From positions 1-64,000 of the forward strand of contig DAOUJC010000011.1 of NCBI GenBank assembly GCA_034423135.1: a DNA stretch of 64,000 bases. The letters are read 5' to 3'. Source of the stretch: JAPPHY01 sp034423135. GTDB lineage: Bacteria > Chloroflexota > Dehalococcoidia > Lucifugimonadales > UBA2985. The translations under genes were made by a program, and so were the position numbers. This document shows, one piece after another, positions 16,272 to 24,733 of this stretch. The first letter of the stretch is position 1, and the number at the start of each line of letters is the position of its first letter. Below the pieces are notes generated by a model. That model was not told the DNA's origin. It was given only the letters and a program-made list of their open reading frames with translations, and searched no databases.

Positions 16272-16685
16272 CTAAGCGTTGTTTGCTCCGGCGTTGCCGT
16301 TTCTGGAGGGCGGCGGCTCATCGAACGGCAGGCCCTTGGAAATGGCGTCTTGCTGCCGCTCGTACCACGCACGCCAAAGTGTGCGTTCCTCTTCCCGGCC
16401 CTCTTCCCGGCCCTTGGCTTCCCCCTCTGCGAGTCCGGCGTCATACCGCTTCTTCTTGAACTGCTCCGCCAGCATGGCTACCCCCTCAACTATCACATAT
16501 GTGAAAGCCGTCGAAATGACAATGCAGTAGGACATCCCAATGCCAATGGCGATTGCGGTGTCCCATCCGTCGTCGGCTGTCTCGTGTCGAATTTCATACC
16601 AGACCACCACTCCCAGCGTCAACGCGATGAGCAACAGGAACATGAGCAGGAACTGCCCCTCGCGCTCCCTGGCAATCGCGGGCAT
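16272..16685 (-). CDS. Small membrane protein with a charged C-terminal tail, unknown function
   Basis: A 137-residue protein with two transmembrane segments (about 11-31 and 43-68) and then a highly charged helical tail rich in Glu, Arg, Lys and Gly (EGEAKGREEGREEER), probably a coiled coil. It ends in a W-x-x-WY-x-R...G-x-PFDEPPP signature (WRAWYERQQDAISKGLPFDE). The tail motif looks like a conserved module, but I cannot assign a function. It sits between panC and surE on the same strand, 48 bases before surE. Confidence 0.65.
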   Translation of the reverse strand: MPAIAREREGQFLLMFLLLIALTLGVVVWYEIRHETADDGWDTAIAIGIGMSYCIVISTAFTYVIVEGVAMLAEQFKKKRYDAGLAEGEAKGREEGREEERTLWRAWYERQQDAISKGLPFDEPPPSRNGNAGANNA

Positions 16686-16850
16686 GCCCCTGTCCTATCT
16701 CTCTATTCGACGGCGGTACATTGTCATCCATCTGCGTGGTGCACGGTCAAGCGTCAGAGTCCCCGCGTGTTCCATAATACCATAACGGGTTGTGCCAAAC
16801 CGATTGTGTTTGCCGGTCGCGGTCCAGGCAGAGCATGGATGCCCCGCGTT

Positions 16851-17696
16851 CTACGGCCCACCTGCGCCAAGCACCACGTTGTCGATGAGGCGCGTCGTGC
16901 CGATGCGCACGGCCAGCGACGCCAGCGCGGCGCCTTCGATCAGTTCAAGCTCCGCCATCGTATCCGGGTCAGCGACGCTCACGTAGTCCGGCACGGCGAG
17001 AGGCTCGGCTGCGAGGACACGCTGCATGGCGTTGCGGAGGGTGTCGGCCTGCCGGACGCCTCCGTCGTACAGCTGTTGCGCGGCCTGCAGCGTGGCGTAT
17101 AGCACGGGCGCGGCGCTGCGCTGCTCCGGGCTGAGGTAGGCGTTGCGACTGCTCATCGCCAGTCCGTCGGACTCCCGCACGGTGGGCATCGCCGTGATCC
17201 CCACGCAGAGGTTCAGGTCGGCGTTCATCCTGCGTATGACCTGCAGCTGCTGGGCGTCCTTCTGCCCGAAGTAGGCCCTGTCTGGCCTGACGATGTTGAA
17301 CAGCTTGCACACCACGGTGGCCACGCCGCGGAAGTGGCCGGGCCGAGCCTCGCCCTCCAGCGGCGCGGAGGTGCGCTCAACGCTGATCCAAGTATCGTAG
17401 CCGGCGGGGTACACCTCATCCGGCGGTGGCATGAACACCAAGTCGGCTCCTTCTGCTTCCAGCAGCGCGAGGTCCCGCTCAGGGTCGCGGGGGTAGGCCG
17501 CAAGGTCCTCGCTGGGGCCGAACTGCGTAGGGTTCACGAAGATCGTGACCACCAGCGATGCGTTCTCGCTCCTGGCGCGGCGCACCAGCGAGAGGTGACC
17601 GTCGTGGAGCGCACCCATCGTGGGCACCAGCCCCAGCGGACGCTCGAGCTCCTCTCGGGCCGACGCCATATCCGCGACGCTGTGGATAAGCCTCAT
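16851..17696 (-). CDS. panC: Pantothenate synthetase
   Basis: ATP-dependent condensation of pantoate and beta-alanine to pantothenate. The 281-residue protein has the nucleotidyltransferase motif VPTMGALHDGHLSLV, FVNPTQFGPSEDLAAYPR, FGQKDAQQLQVIRRM and SSRNAYLSPEQR, all standard PanC signatures. It starts 3 bases after the stop of panB. It is the last recognisable step of the pantothenate operon here. Confidence 0.97.
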   Translation of the reverse strand: MRLIHSVADMASAREELERPLGLVPTMGALHDGHLSLVRRARSENASLVVTIFVNPTQFGPSEDLAAYPRDPERDLALLEAEGADLVFMPPPDEVYPAGYDTWISVERTSAPLEGEARPGHFRGVATVVCKLFNIVRPDRAYFGQKDAQQLQVIRRMNADLNLCVGITAMPTVRESDGLAMSSRNAYLSPEQRSAAPVLYATLQAAQQLYDGGVRQADTLRNAMQRVLAAEPLAVPDYVSVADPDTMAELELIEGAALASLAVRIGTTRLIDNVVLGAGGP

Positions 17697-17699
17697 CGG

Positions 17700-18539
17700 C
17701 TAGCGGACCTGCGCCTCCAGCTCGGCCAGCACCTCGTCCTTGATGTGGTAGCTGTGCTTTGGCGTCGGGAAGCTGCCGTCCTTGACCTCGGCCATGTAGG
17801 CCGCGACCGCCTCTGCGATTGCGTCGCCGAGGTTGGCGAAGCGCTTGGCGTGCCTGGGGACGAAGTCGGAGAAGAGTCCGAGCATGTCGTGGAACACCTG
17901 CACCTGGCCGTCGCAGCCCGCGCCGGCGCCAATGCCTATCGTGGGTATGGCGAGCCGGTTGGTGATCAGGGTCGCAAGGGAGGCGGGCACGCACTCCAGC
18001 ACCAGCGAGAAGACGCCGGCCTCCTCCAGCGCCCTCGCGTCCTCCATCAGGCGCACCGCAGACTTGAGCGACTTGCCCTGCACCTTGTAGCCGCCGAGCT
18101 GGTTCACGGACTGCGGCGTCAGGCCAATGTGGCCCATGACCGGGATGCCGGACTCGACCAAGCGGCGCACCGTCGAAGCGACGTGGACGCCGCCCTCCAG
18201 CTTCACGGCGTGCGCTCCGGCTTCCTGCAGGAATCGGCCGGCGTTTCGCATGGCGTCCTTCGCGCCGGTCTGGTAGGTCATGAACGGCATGTCGCCGATG
18301 ATGAGCGCGTTCGAGGCGCCTCGAGTGACAGCCCGGGTGTGGTGCAGCATCTCGTCGATGGTGACGGGCAGCGTGGAGTCGTAGCCGAGCACCACCTGGC
18401 CAAGCGTGTCGCCGACCAGGATGATAGGTACGCCGGCAGCGTCCACTATGCGCGCCGAGGTGTAGTCGTAGGCCGTGATCATGGGGATCTTCTCCCCGTT
18501 GGCCTTCATGTCCTTTAGGTCGTTGATGGTTACTCGCAC
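17700..18539 (-). CDS. panB: 3-methyl-2-oxobutanoate hydroxymethyltransferase
   Basis: Transfers a hydroxymethyl group from methylene-tetrahydrofolate to 2-oxoisovalerate, giving ketopantoate. Motifs are MITAYDYTSARIVDAAGV, LVGDTLGQVVLGYDSTLPV (metal-binding Asp), HAVKLEGG, MGHIGLTPQ and IGIGAGAGCDGQVQVFHDML. The frame is open far upstream, but GTG at 18539 with a perfect GGAGGT 5 bases before it gives a 279-residue protein with the expected N terminus. It lies between the DUF2520 gene and panC. Confidence 0.96.
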   Translation of the reverse strand: MRVTINDLKDMKANGEKIPMITAYDYTSARIVDAAGVPIILVGDTLGQVVLGYDSTLPVTIDEMLHHTRAVTRGASNALIIGDMPFMTYQTGAKDAMRNAGRFLQEAGAHAVKLEGGVHVASTVRRLVESGIPVMGHIGLTPQSVNQLGGYKVQGKSLKSAVRLMEDARALEEAGVFSLVLECVPASLATLITNRLAIPTIGIGAGAGCDGQVQVFHDMLGLFSDFVPRHAKRFANLGDAIAEAVAAYMAEVKDGSFPTPKHSYHIKDEVLAELEAQVR

Positions 18540-18582
18540 GTTGCACCTCCTGCGCGCCCGCGTGGGGTCGCGCGAACTCAAC

Positions 18583-19503
18583 CTACGATTGGCGTTCCAC
18601 CGCCATGCTTGGGACCCGCTGCGAAGCGGCGCGCCACTCCTCAAGGAGAGCGCACAGCTCCGATTCCTTGGCCTCATCGATGCCGCCCTTCTCGACGGCG
18701 AGCTTGACCGCGCCCAGCGCGGACTCGCAGTAAAGCGGCAGCAGCGACGGGGCATAGCTCTCGATGGCCTGCAGGTGCTTCCGGACCGTGCCCAGGTCGC
18801 CGCGGGATATGGGGCCGGTGAGAGCGCCGGGCAGTCCCTGCACCTCCAGGCTGTCGATGGTGCCCCGCAGGATGGGCACAAGGGCCTCCAGACCCTGCTC
18901 GCGTGTGAAGCCCATCACTCGCCACAGGTCGGCGGCCAGGCCGATCTGGCCCGTCATCAGGCCGCAGGCCAGGAAGCCCGATAGGTGGTAGAGCGCTCGG
19001 TGTTCGGGGCGCACCTCCACTGGCCGGCCGCCAAGCGCGCGCGCCATCTCGACCAGCACGTCCAGTAGGGGAGGGGATCCCTCCACGGCGAATGTCACGC
19101 CCTCAAAGACCTCGGCGCCCGGCGTGGCCTGCGTGAAGGTCTGCATGGGGTGGAACGAGCCGGTTGCGGCGCCCTGCTCTCGCGCGGCGTCCAGAATGGA
19201 CGCCGACTCTGCGCCGGAGCAGTGGGCCACGCCAACGTCCAGGGGCCAGTCCACCTCGCGGGCGACGGCTTCGATCGCGTCGTCCGGGGTGGTGATGAAT
19301 ACGACGTCGCATGCCTCTGCGACGCGTTGCGCACTCGTCACGGCGACACACCCATCGATGCGCGCGGCCAGCGCGGCCGCCGATGCGTGGGTGCGGCTCG
19401 CGACCGCCGCCACGCGGTAGCCGCGGTCGTGCAGGCCAGCGGCGAGTGCGCTTGCCGCACGGCCTGCGCCTATGAAGCCGACCCTCAGTTCGCTGCTATT
19501 CAT
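18583..19503 (-). CDS. Rossmann-fold/DUF2520 protein, candidate ketopantoate reductase-type enzyme
   Basis: A 306-residue protein: an NAD(P)-binding Rossmann domain (VGFIGAGRAASALAAGL at about 8-24, then VFITTPDDAI) followed by a helical DUF2520 domain with CSGAESASIL, GSFHPMQTF and HLSGFLACGLM. The fold resembles 6-phosphogluconate/ketopantoate dehydrogenases. It lies directly upstream of panB and panC, and no panE or ilvC is seen in this window, so reduction of ketopantoate to pantoate is a reasonable but unproven role. Its start overlaps the end of the 64-residue upstream gene by 8 bases. Confidence 0.82.
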   Translation of the reverse strand: MNSSELRVGFIGAGRAASALAAGLHDRGYRVAAVASRTHASAAALAARIDGCVAVTSAQRVAEACDVVFITTPDDAIEAVAREVDWPLDVGVAHCSGAESASILDAAREQGAATGSFHPMQTFTQATPGAEVFEGVTFAVEGSPPLLDVLVEMARALGGRPVEVRPEHRALYHLSGFLACGLMTGQIGLAADLWRVMGFTREQGLEALVPILRGTIDSLEVQGLPGALTGPISRGDLGTVRKHLQAIESYAPSLLPLYCESALGAVKLAVEKGGIDEAKESELCALLEEWRAASQRVPSMAVERQS

Positions 19504-19690
19504 CCTGTTTGCTCCTCAGGAACCGGGACGCGACGGCCAGAACTGCGCCGCCTGCCAGCAGGGCTGCGCCCCAAACCAAGAGGTTTGGCGTGTACTCCCC
19601 GACGAATGCCGCCACCATCAGCCCTATGCCCAGGCCCGCGGCCGTCATACCCCAGGCGAGCATTCGAGGGCCAAGCATGTCCATGCTCAT
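19496..19690 (-). CDS. 64-residue membrane protein in the pantothenate operon
   Basis: Starts MSMDMLGPRMLAWGMTAAGL and contains two hydrophobic helices (about 11-30 and 36-56) ending in a charged tail (SRFLRSKQDE). Its ATG shares the last base of the P1-peptidase stop codon (TAATG), and its end overlaps the DUF2520 start by 8 bases, so it is clearly part of the operon. No family is recognised. A transport or anchoring role would be speculation. Confidence 0.7.
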   Translation of the reverse strand: MSMDMLGPRMLAWGMTAAGLGIGLMVAAFVGEYTPNLLVWGAALLAGGAVLAVASRFLRSKQDE

Positions 19691-20658
19691 TAGGCGAAGG
19701 CCTCCCGCGCCGACGGCACACCGCCGACGCCAGTCGCATTCACGATCGCGCTCACTATGGCCCGCGCAACTGCTGTGGTTGCGGCCGAGCACAGCCTGTT
19801 CATGTTCACAGGCTCGTCGCTCTGGCCGGTGGCCAGCGCAAACACCACATCGCCGTCGGCCATCGTGTGGCACGGCCGTATGGCCAGGGCCAGGCCGTCG
19901 TGGCCGACCTGCGCCAGCTTGTTGGCCTGCTCCTTGTTGAGTGTCGCGTTGGTGGCGACGACTGCCAGTGTCGTGTTGGTGGGCGCGACGAGCACAGGCG
20001 CTTCCACGGCTCCCGCCAGAACGTCCACGCTCCGCAGGAACACGCGGCTTTCGTCGTCTCTCGGACCCGCCAGGACCTGACCGGTCTCCGGGTCAACCAC
20101 GTCGCCGACCGCGTTGACCACGGCCAGCGCGCCGACCACCAGCCCGTCCAGATCCACGGCCGCCATGCCCACGCCTCCCTTGGTGGCATGCTCACGGCCC
20201 ATGGTCTTGCCGACTGTCGCGCCCGTGCCCGCGCCGACGCTGCCCTCATCGGGCGGCGCGTCGGAGGCGTTGACGCAGGCGGCGTAGCCGTCGTCGGGGC
20301 CGGGGCGAACGCTATGGGTGACGAGGCCAAGGTCGAAGATGATGGCGGCAGGCACGATGGGCACAACCCCCGCGCCGATGCGATAGCCGATGTCGCGCTC
20401 CTCCAGGTATCGCATGACGCCCGAGGCCGCGTCGAGGCCGTAGGCGCTTCCGCCGCTGAGCAGGATGGCGTGCACCTGCTGCACGAGGTTGCCGGGTCGC
20501 AGCAGGTCGGTCTCGCGGGTGCCCGGAGCGGAGCCGCGCACGTCGACGCCGCCGACGGCTCCCTGCGAGCACAGGACGACGGTGCAGCCGGTCGCGGCCT
20601 CGAGGTTGGTGGAGTGGCCCACGAGAATGCCGGGCACGTCCGTGATGGCGTTAGCCAC
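19690..20658 (-). CDS. P1 family (DmpA/NylC-type) self-processing aminopeptidase
   Basis: An Ntn-type hydrolase of 322 residues, translated from GTG (20658) with GAGGTG 5 bases upstream. The maturation site is in LVAPTNTTLAVVATNA: cleavage is expected between N228 and T229, making the Thr the N-terminal nucleophile. Other family features are GSAPGTRETDLLRPGN, LLSGGSAYGLDAASGVM and VGAGTGATVG. P1 enzymes cleave beta-peptides, D-amino-acid amides or oligoamides. It is the first gene of the operon leading to panB-panC, which makes an amide or beta-alanine-containing substrate worth considering. Confidence 0.9.
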   Translation of the reverse strand: MANAITDVPGILVGHSTNLEAATGCTVVLCSQGAVGGVDVRGSAPGTRETDLLRPGNLVQQVHAILLSGGSAYGLDAASGVMRYLEERDIGYRIGAGVVPIVPAAIIFDLGLVTHSVRPGPDDGYAACVNASDAPPDEGSVGAGTGATVGKTMGREHATKGGVGMAAVDLDGLVVGALAVVNAVGDVVDPETGQVLAGPRDDESRVFLRSVDVLAGAVEAPVLVAPTNTTLAVVATNATLNKEQANKLAQVGHDGLALAIRPCHTMADGDVVFALATGQSDEPVNMNRLCSAATTAVARAIVSAIVNATGVGGVPSAREAFA

Positions 20659-21055
20659 GGGCGCACCTCGCGAAGAGGCTGCCGCGATGGAGAAATGGGC
20701 GCGCTCGCTTCACCCGTAGGAAGGGGAAGGTTGAGGGGAAGGCAATTGCCGGAGACTTGTCTTGTCTATTCACTTGCCGTCGTGGTCTCGCGATCCCCGC
20801 GGCTCCCTGCTGTGCGCTTCCGCTTGGGCTCACCGCCGCTCATCGGTCGGTGGCGCAATGATTGTACTACTCGCGCGGGCGTTGTCAATGACTATGGAGG
20901 CTTTGGCGGAATTGATTCAGCATTGGTGGTCAGAAGGATAAACCAGTCTCAGGTTTCTCACTTGGGAAGGTGGAAACCTTTGACATGTCGGGGAGGCAGA
21001 GGGCATTAGCACACAGTGCATCGCGATAGGATTCATATTCCCTGCGATGCTGGAT
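20659..21055. other. Intergenic region, no gene recognised
   Basis: Lies between the P1 peptidase start and the end of the 52-residue gene, both on the minus strand. It should hold the pantothenate operon promoter, though no strong -35/-10 pair stands out. GGTTTC and GAAACC arms at 20951-20977 could form a weak hairpin after the 52-residue gene, without a T run. Confidence 0.4.
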
Positions 21056-21214
21056 TTACTCGCTGTGCCGAAGATGTATTTTGTGGATTGGTAACCGAAC
21101 CCGAGGGCCAGTATTGGGGCGGGTTGATTTCAATGGAACGCCCTTCAAAATCAACGTTCGCTCAGCGTCGAACCATTTCTTGGTGTATTCTTTTGAGTTG
21201 GTAGCTTGTCGCAT
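21056..21214 (-). CDS. 52-residue protein downstream of the proteasome-like gene, unknown
   Basis: Starts 4 bases after the TAG of the upstream Ntn-hydrolase gene. GGAGG, contained in that gene's last codons, lies 10 bases before the ATG. The sequence begins MRQATNSKEYTKKWFDAERT and ends LPIHKIHLRHSE; it is basic, without membrane segments. The spacing and ribosome-binding site support a real gene translated with its neighbour. No family is recognised. It could be a partner, inhibitor or substrate of the hydrolase. Confidence 0.6.
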   Translation of the reverse strand: MRQATNSKEYTKKWFDAERTLILKGVPLKSTRPNTGPRVRLPIHKIHLRHSE

Positions 21215-21218
21215 GTTT

Positions 21219-21905
21219 CTATACCTCCGCGATCACCGTTCGTGTCTCAGAACCAACGCCTGGAGCCACTTCGCTGCGGGCCTTGGCTTTGAGAACGAGA
21301 TCCTCCACTTCAGCCTTGTCTAATGAATGCTTATATGAGGCTTCGATCAGAGAGTACATTGCATGAGGTGCCCCAGATCCTATCGCACAGTATCCGATGG
21401 GAGTATGGTCACTTGACACACCTGGGTTGGTTACCGTATGGAGAGTAAACTCCGACTCAGTGGGACCCGCAACTATAAGCTCAACGCCAGCATCTGCTTG
21501 GGACAAAGCGTGGTCTATCATCTGTACGATTTGAGGCGCTAGTCCCTGCTGCGCGCCGTAGTAATTCTCCAAGGTTAATCCGCGGGGTTCCAACTCCCTT
21601 TGTACTACGTTAATGAGCCGGACCCGTTGATAGGCAGACCGAACAATCTCTGCTACCTCAGATGCTGTAACGGTGTGCTGTTGCTGTAGCAATTGAATTC
21701 TGGCGAGATTGAGCATCTCCGTAGCCAACAGCACATCCCCTGCAGCAAGGGCGTAAATTGGGATGGACTCTTGCATTTGGACAATCTTCGTGATTTCCTG
21801 ATGCTCAAACTCGTAGCCCATGGGGATACGTGCCGTTACCATTTGATCCGAAATAAGAACGGCTCCACTGCGATTGCTGAATAATGCGGCTATGCAGATA
21901 GTCAT
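21219..21905 (-). CDS. Proteasome/HslV-like Ntn hydrolase, stand-alone
   Basis: A 228-residue protein starting MTICIAALFSNRSGAVLISD. After Met removal Thr1 would be the N-terminal nucleophile. VLISDQMVT matches the proteasome Asp17 segment, and ITKIVQM supplies the Lys33 equivalent. YCAIGSGAPHAMYSLIE matches the Gly-rich region before the last helices. It is not HslV (no hslU adjacent), has no 20S alpha partner nearby, and is shorter than Anbu. It therefore looks like one of the sporadic bacterial proteasome-fold proteins, perhaps a self-compartmentalising peptidase. Transfer is possible, as the composition is less GC-rich than the surroundings. Confidence 0.78.
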   Translation of the reverse strand: MTICIAALFSNRSGAVLISDQMVTARIPMGYEFEHQEITKIVQMQESIPIYALAAGDVLLATEMLNLARIQLLQQQHTVTASEVAEIVRSAYQRVRLINVVQRELEPRGLTLENYYGAQQGLAPQIVQMIDHALSQADAGVELIVAGPTESEFTLHTVTNPGVSSDHTPIGYCAIGSGAPHAMYSLIEASYKHSLDKAEVEDLVLKAKARSEVAPGVGSETRTVIAEV

Positions 21906-22407
21906 GCCATATCTCAGTTAGCAAGACATCAAACTGTTTGCCCCGCATTCCTAGAACGAAGCCTTGAAGCGTGTGGAAGGCATGCCCGAGGAATCCTTAG
22001 TCTTGCCTGCAAGGTAATTTGCCTTCCTCCCCTATGGGTTGCGGCATCTGCCATTTCACTATAGATGCAGCGCAGGCTGAGTCATGGGGACATCACAGAG
22101 GCTAGTATATTTTCGCGATTGTCCATACGGACTACTCAATTGCCTAACTACTTGAAGTGTACACCATCTTGCAGGAGGTTGACAAATCCTCCAAATTGCA
22201 GAAGTAAGTGCCCTGACAGCTTGCTCAATCGCCGTAGAGCTAAGTCGGGAACAGGTGTAGGCCTGTGGCGGTTCTCGGCCCGTTTGTGCGAGAAAATCGG
22301 TCAGCAGTGCCGAGTCCGGTGCATCACCCCCCACGCACGCGTCCTTGACCCCTCTGAACGGCCATTGGTATACTTGGCGCAAGTCCTAGCTGCTTACGGA
22401 GGGAATC
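21906..22407. other. Intergenic region between divergent genes
   Basis: No protein gene is convincing here. The right part carries the promoter of the FBP aldolase/phosphatase gene. A 107-codon minus-strand frame at 22059-22382 has unlikely composition and no ribosome-binding site. The middle is less GC-rich than the flanks. Confidence 0.45.
22345..22374 (+). promoter_or_regulatory. Promoter of the FBP aldolase/phosphatase gene
   Basis: TTGACC (22345-22350), an 18-base spacer, and TATACT (22369-22374), about 33 bases before the ATG. GGAGGG lies just before the start codon. Confidence 0.6.
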
Positions 22408-23580
22408 ATGCGCATTACCCTGTCCATCCTGAAGGCCGACGTAGGTTCCATTGGAGGTCATACCAAACCGTCCGAGGGGATGATGGAGGCCACTCGAAGG
22501 GCAGTGGCTGATGCCATCGACAAGAAGCTGCTGATCGACGGGTACGTATCGCACACCGGCGACGACATCGCCATGATCGTGTCGCACACCCGCGGCGCAG
22601 ACAACGACGACATCCACCAGTTCGCCTGGCAGACGTTCCTGGGCGCAACCGCCATCGCGCAGAAGGATGGCCTCTACGGCGCAGGCCAGGACCTGCTGGT
22701 CGACGCTCCGTCCGGCAACATCCGTGGCGCAGGCCCCGCCGTGGCGGAGCTGGAGTTCGATCACGACCCGGTCAAGACCAACCCCGTCCGTCCGGCGGAG
22801 TCCTTCATGGTGTTCGCAGCGGACAAGTGCGGTCCCGGAGCATACAACCTGCCCCTCTTCCTGGGATTCGCAGACCCCATGTACTGCGGCGGACTCATGC
22901 TGCCCCAGATGATCCAGGGCTTCCAGTTCAACATCATCGACATGGACCACACCGAAGGCGACAGCATCATCGAGCTGAACGCGCCTGAGGACGTCTACAA
23001 GATCGCCATGCTGCTGCGTGACAACGAGCGATTCGGCATCGACTCCATCTACTCCCGCAGGTACGGCGAGCAGGCGGCGGCCGTCTCCGCGCAGCGCCTC
23101 CACAGCATCGCCGGCACGTACACCGGCAAGGACGACCCCGTCGCACTGGTGCGCAACCAGCGCATCTTCCCCGCGCCGGAGGAGTTGGTCTCGCCGTTCA
23201 CCAAGGCCCACTACATCGGCGGCGACGCCCGCGGCTCGCACGTCATGCCCCTCATGCCCGTGCCGATAAACACGGCGGTCACCGGCATCTACTGCCTGCC
23301 GCTCGTCTCTTGCGTGGGCTTCTCGCTGGACGCGGACGGTTGCTTCTCGAACGAGGTTGTGGACATCTTCGACAACCCGGCGTGGGACTACGTGCGCATC
23401 AGGGCCCAGGAGAAGGCGCTGGCGATGCGCGACCAGGGCTGGTCCGGCGCTGCAATGCTGCCCTACAACGAGCTGGAGTACAGCGGGTTCCGCGACACCG
23501 TGGAGGGACTGCTCAGCCAGTTCAGCGTGCGCAACGGCCACGAGGCGGCCGCGATCAGCACGTCCACCACATCGCAGTAA
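22408..23580 (+). CDS. Bifunctional fructose-1,6-bisphosphate aldolase/phosphatase (class V FBPase)
   Basis: The gluconeogenic enzyme that condenses triose phosphates and hydrolyses FBP to F6P in one active site, known from Archaea and deep-branching bacteria including Chloroflexota. The 390-residue protein begins with the typical ITLSILKADVGSIGGHTKPS. It has the metal-binding acidic segments SHTGDDIAMIVSH and HTRGADNDDIHQFAW, then KDGLYGAGQDLL and IDSIYSRRYGEQ, where the aldolase Tyr/Lys region is expected. It is followed 99 bases later by a class I aldolase. Confidence 0.95.
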   Translation: MRITLSILKADVGSIGGHTKPSEGMMEATRRAVADAIDKKLLIDGYVSHTGDDIAMIVSHTRGADNDDIHQFAWQTFLGATAIAQKDGLYGAGQDLLVDAPSGNIRGAGPAVAELEFDHDPVKTNPVRPAESFMVFAADKCGPGAYNLPLFLGFADPMYCGGLMLPQMIQGFQFNIIDMDHTEGDSIIELNAPEDVYKIAMLLRDNERFGIDSIYSRRYGEQAAAVSAQRLHSIAGTYTGKDDPVALVRNQRIFPAPEELVSPFTKAHYIGGDARGSHVMPLMPVPINTAVTGIYCLPLVSCVGFSLDADGCFSNEVVDIFDNPAWDYVRIRAQEKALAMRDQGWSGAAMLPYNELEYSGFRDTVEGLLSQFSVRNGHEAAAISTSTTSQ

Positions 23581-23679
23581 CCGGAGCCGGGCGAAAGGCA
23601 ATCGGGGGCTGCAACACCACCCGCCGCGGCAGGCGTCACACTTGCAGTGCGCCGGCCTGCGTGCAGCAAGGAGATGGTC

Positions 23680-24711
23680 ATGGACATTCAGAAACTCACC
23701 GGGACCGTTGAGGAGTTGCTCGCGCCGGGCAAAGGCATCCTGGCCGCCGACGAGAGCAGCGGCACCATCAAGCGCCGGTTCGACTCCATCAACGTGGAGT
23801 CCACGGAAGAGAACCGCCGCGACTACCGCGAGATGCTGTTCAGAGCGCCGGGCGTGAACGAGTACGTCAGCGGCGTGATCCTGTTCGACGAGACGCTGCG
23901 CCAGAACGGCGCGGACGGAACGCCCCTGTCTAAGGTGCTCACCGACCGGGGCATGGTCCCGGGCATCAAGGTCGACAAGGGCACGCAGGCCATTCCGGGC
24001 TGCCCGGGCGAGCTCATGACCGAGGGACTGGACGGCCTGCGCGACCGCCTCAACGAGTACGCGGGGCTGGGCGCCCGCTTCGCCAAGTGGCGCGCCGTCA
24101 TCACCATCGGCGAGGGCATCCCGACGTCATGCTGCATTGACGTCAACGCCCACGCTCTGGCCCGCTACGCCGCGCTGTGCCAGGAGGCCGGGCTTGTGCC
24201 CATAGTCGAGCCGGAAGTGCTCATGGACGGTGACCACAGCATCGACTGCTGCTACGAGGCGACCGAGGCAACGCTTAGAGAAGTGTTCGCACAGCTCGCG
24301 AGGCAGGGCGTGGCGCTCGAAGGGATGCTTCTGAAGCCGAATATGGTGCTTTCGGGCAACAAGGCCACGGACCGGGCATGCGCGGAGGAGGTGGGCCGGC
24401 AGACCGTGGACTGCTTCATGCGCGTGATTCCGGCGGCGATGCCGGGTGTGGTATTCCTATCCGGCGGCCAAGGGGACGACGAGGCAATCGAAAACCTGAA
24501 CGCCGTGAACCTGCGGGGAGCGGAGGTTGGAGCGCCCTGGCACTTGAGCTACTCCTACGGCCGTGCGCTGCAGGCCGCGCCCCTGAAGGCGTGGAGCGGC
24601 CAGGCTGCCAACGTGGAGGCGGCGCAGCAGGCGTTCCACCGCCGAGCCATGCTTTCCAGCGCGGCTCGGCAGGGCGCATATGTCCCGGAGAAGGAGCTCT
24701 CCGGCGTATAG
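23680..24711 (+). CDS. Class I fructose-bisphosphate aldolase
   Basis: A 343-residue class I (Schiff-base) aldolase with AAGK-like LLAPGKGILAADESSGTI near the N terminus, ILFDETLRQ, KWRAVITIGEGIPT, IVEPEVLMDG and EGMLLKPNMVL, which carries the catalytic lysine. Of the two nearby ATG codons, 23680 has AAGGAG 6 bases upstream, while 23674 abuts it. It catalyses reversible FBP cleavage. Lying next to the FBP aldolase/phosphatase, it probably serves the glycolytic direction. Confidence 0.94.
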   Translation: MDIQKLTGTVEELLAPGKGILAADESSGTIKRRFDSINVESTEENRRDYREMLFRAPGVNEYVSGVILFDETLRQNGADGTPLSKVLTDRGMVPGIKVDKGTQAIPGCPGELMTEGLDGLRDRLNEYAGLGARFAKWRAVITIGEGIPTSCCIDVNAHALARYAALCQEAGLVPIVEPEVLMDGDHSIDCCYEATEATLREVFAQLARQGVALEGMLLKPNMVLSGNKATDRACAEEVGRQTVDCFMRVIPAAMPGVVFLSGGQGDDEAIENLNAVNLRGAEVGAPWHLSYSYGRALQAAPLKAWSGQAANVEAAQQAFHRRAMLSSAARQGAYVPEKELSGV

Positions 24712-24733
24712 CGGCGCGCAGTTGCCCTCCAAC

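Noticed and set aside
20951..20977. GGTTTC/GAAACC hairpin as terminator or riboswitch near the pantothenate operon
   Set aside because: Only a 6-bp stem with a long loop, no T run and no known riboswitch core.
21016..21323. Two plus-strand frames across the 52-residue gene region
   Set aside because: They are antisense to the proteasome-like operon and lack ribosome-binding sites; the minus-strand 52-codon gene has better signals.
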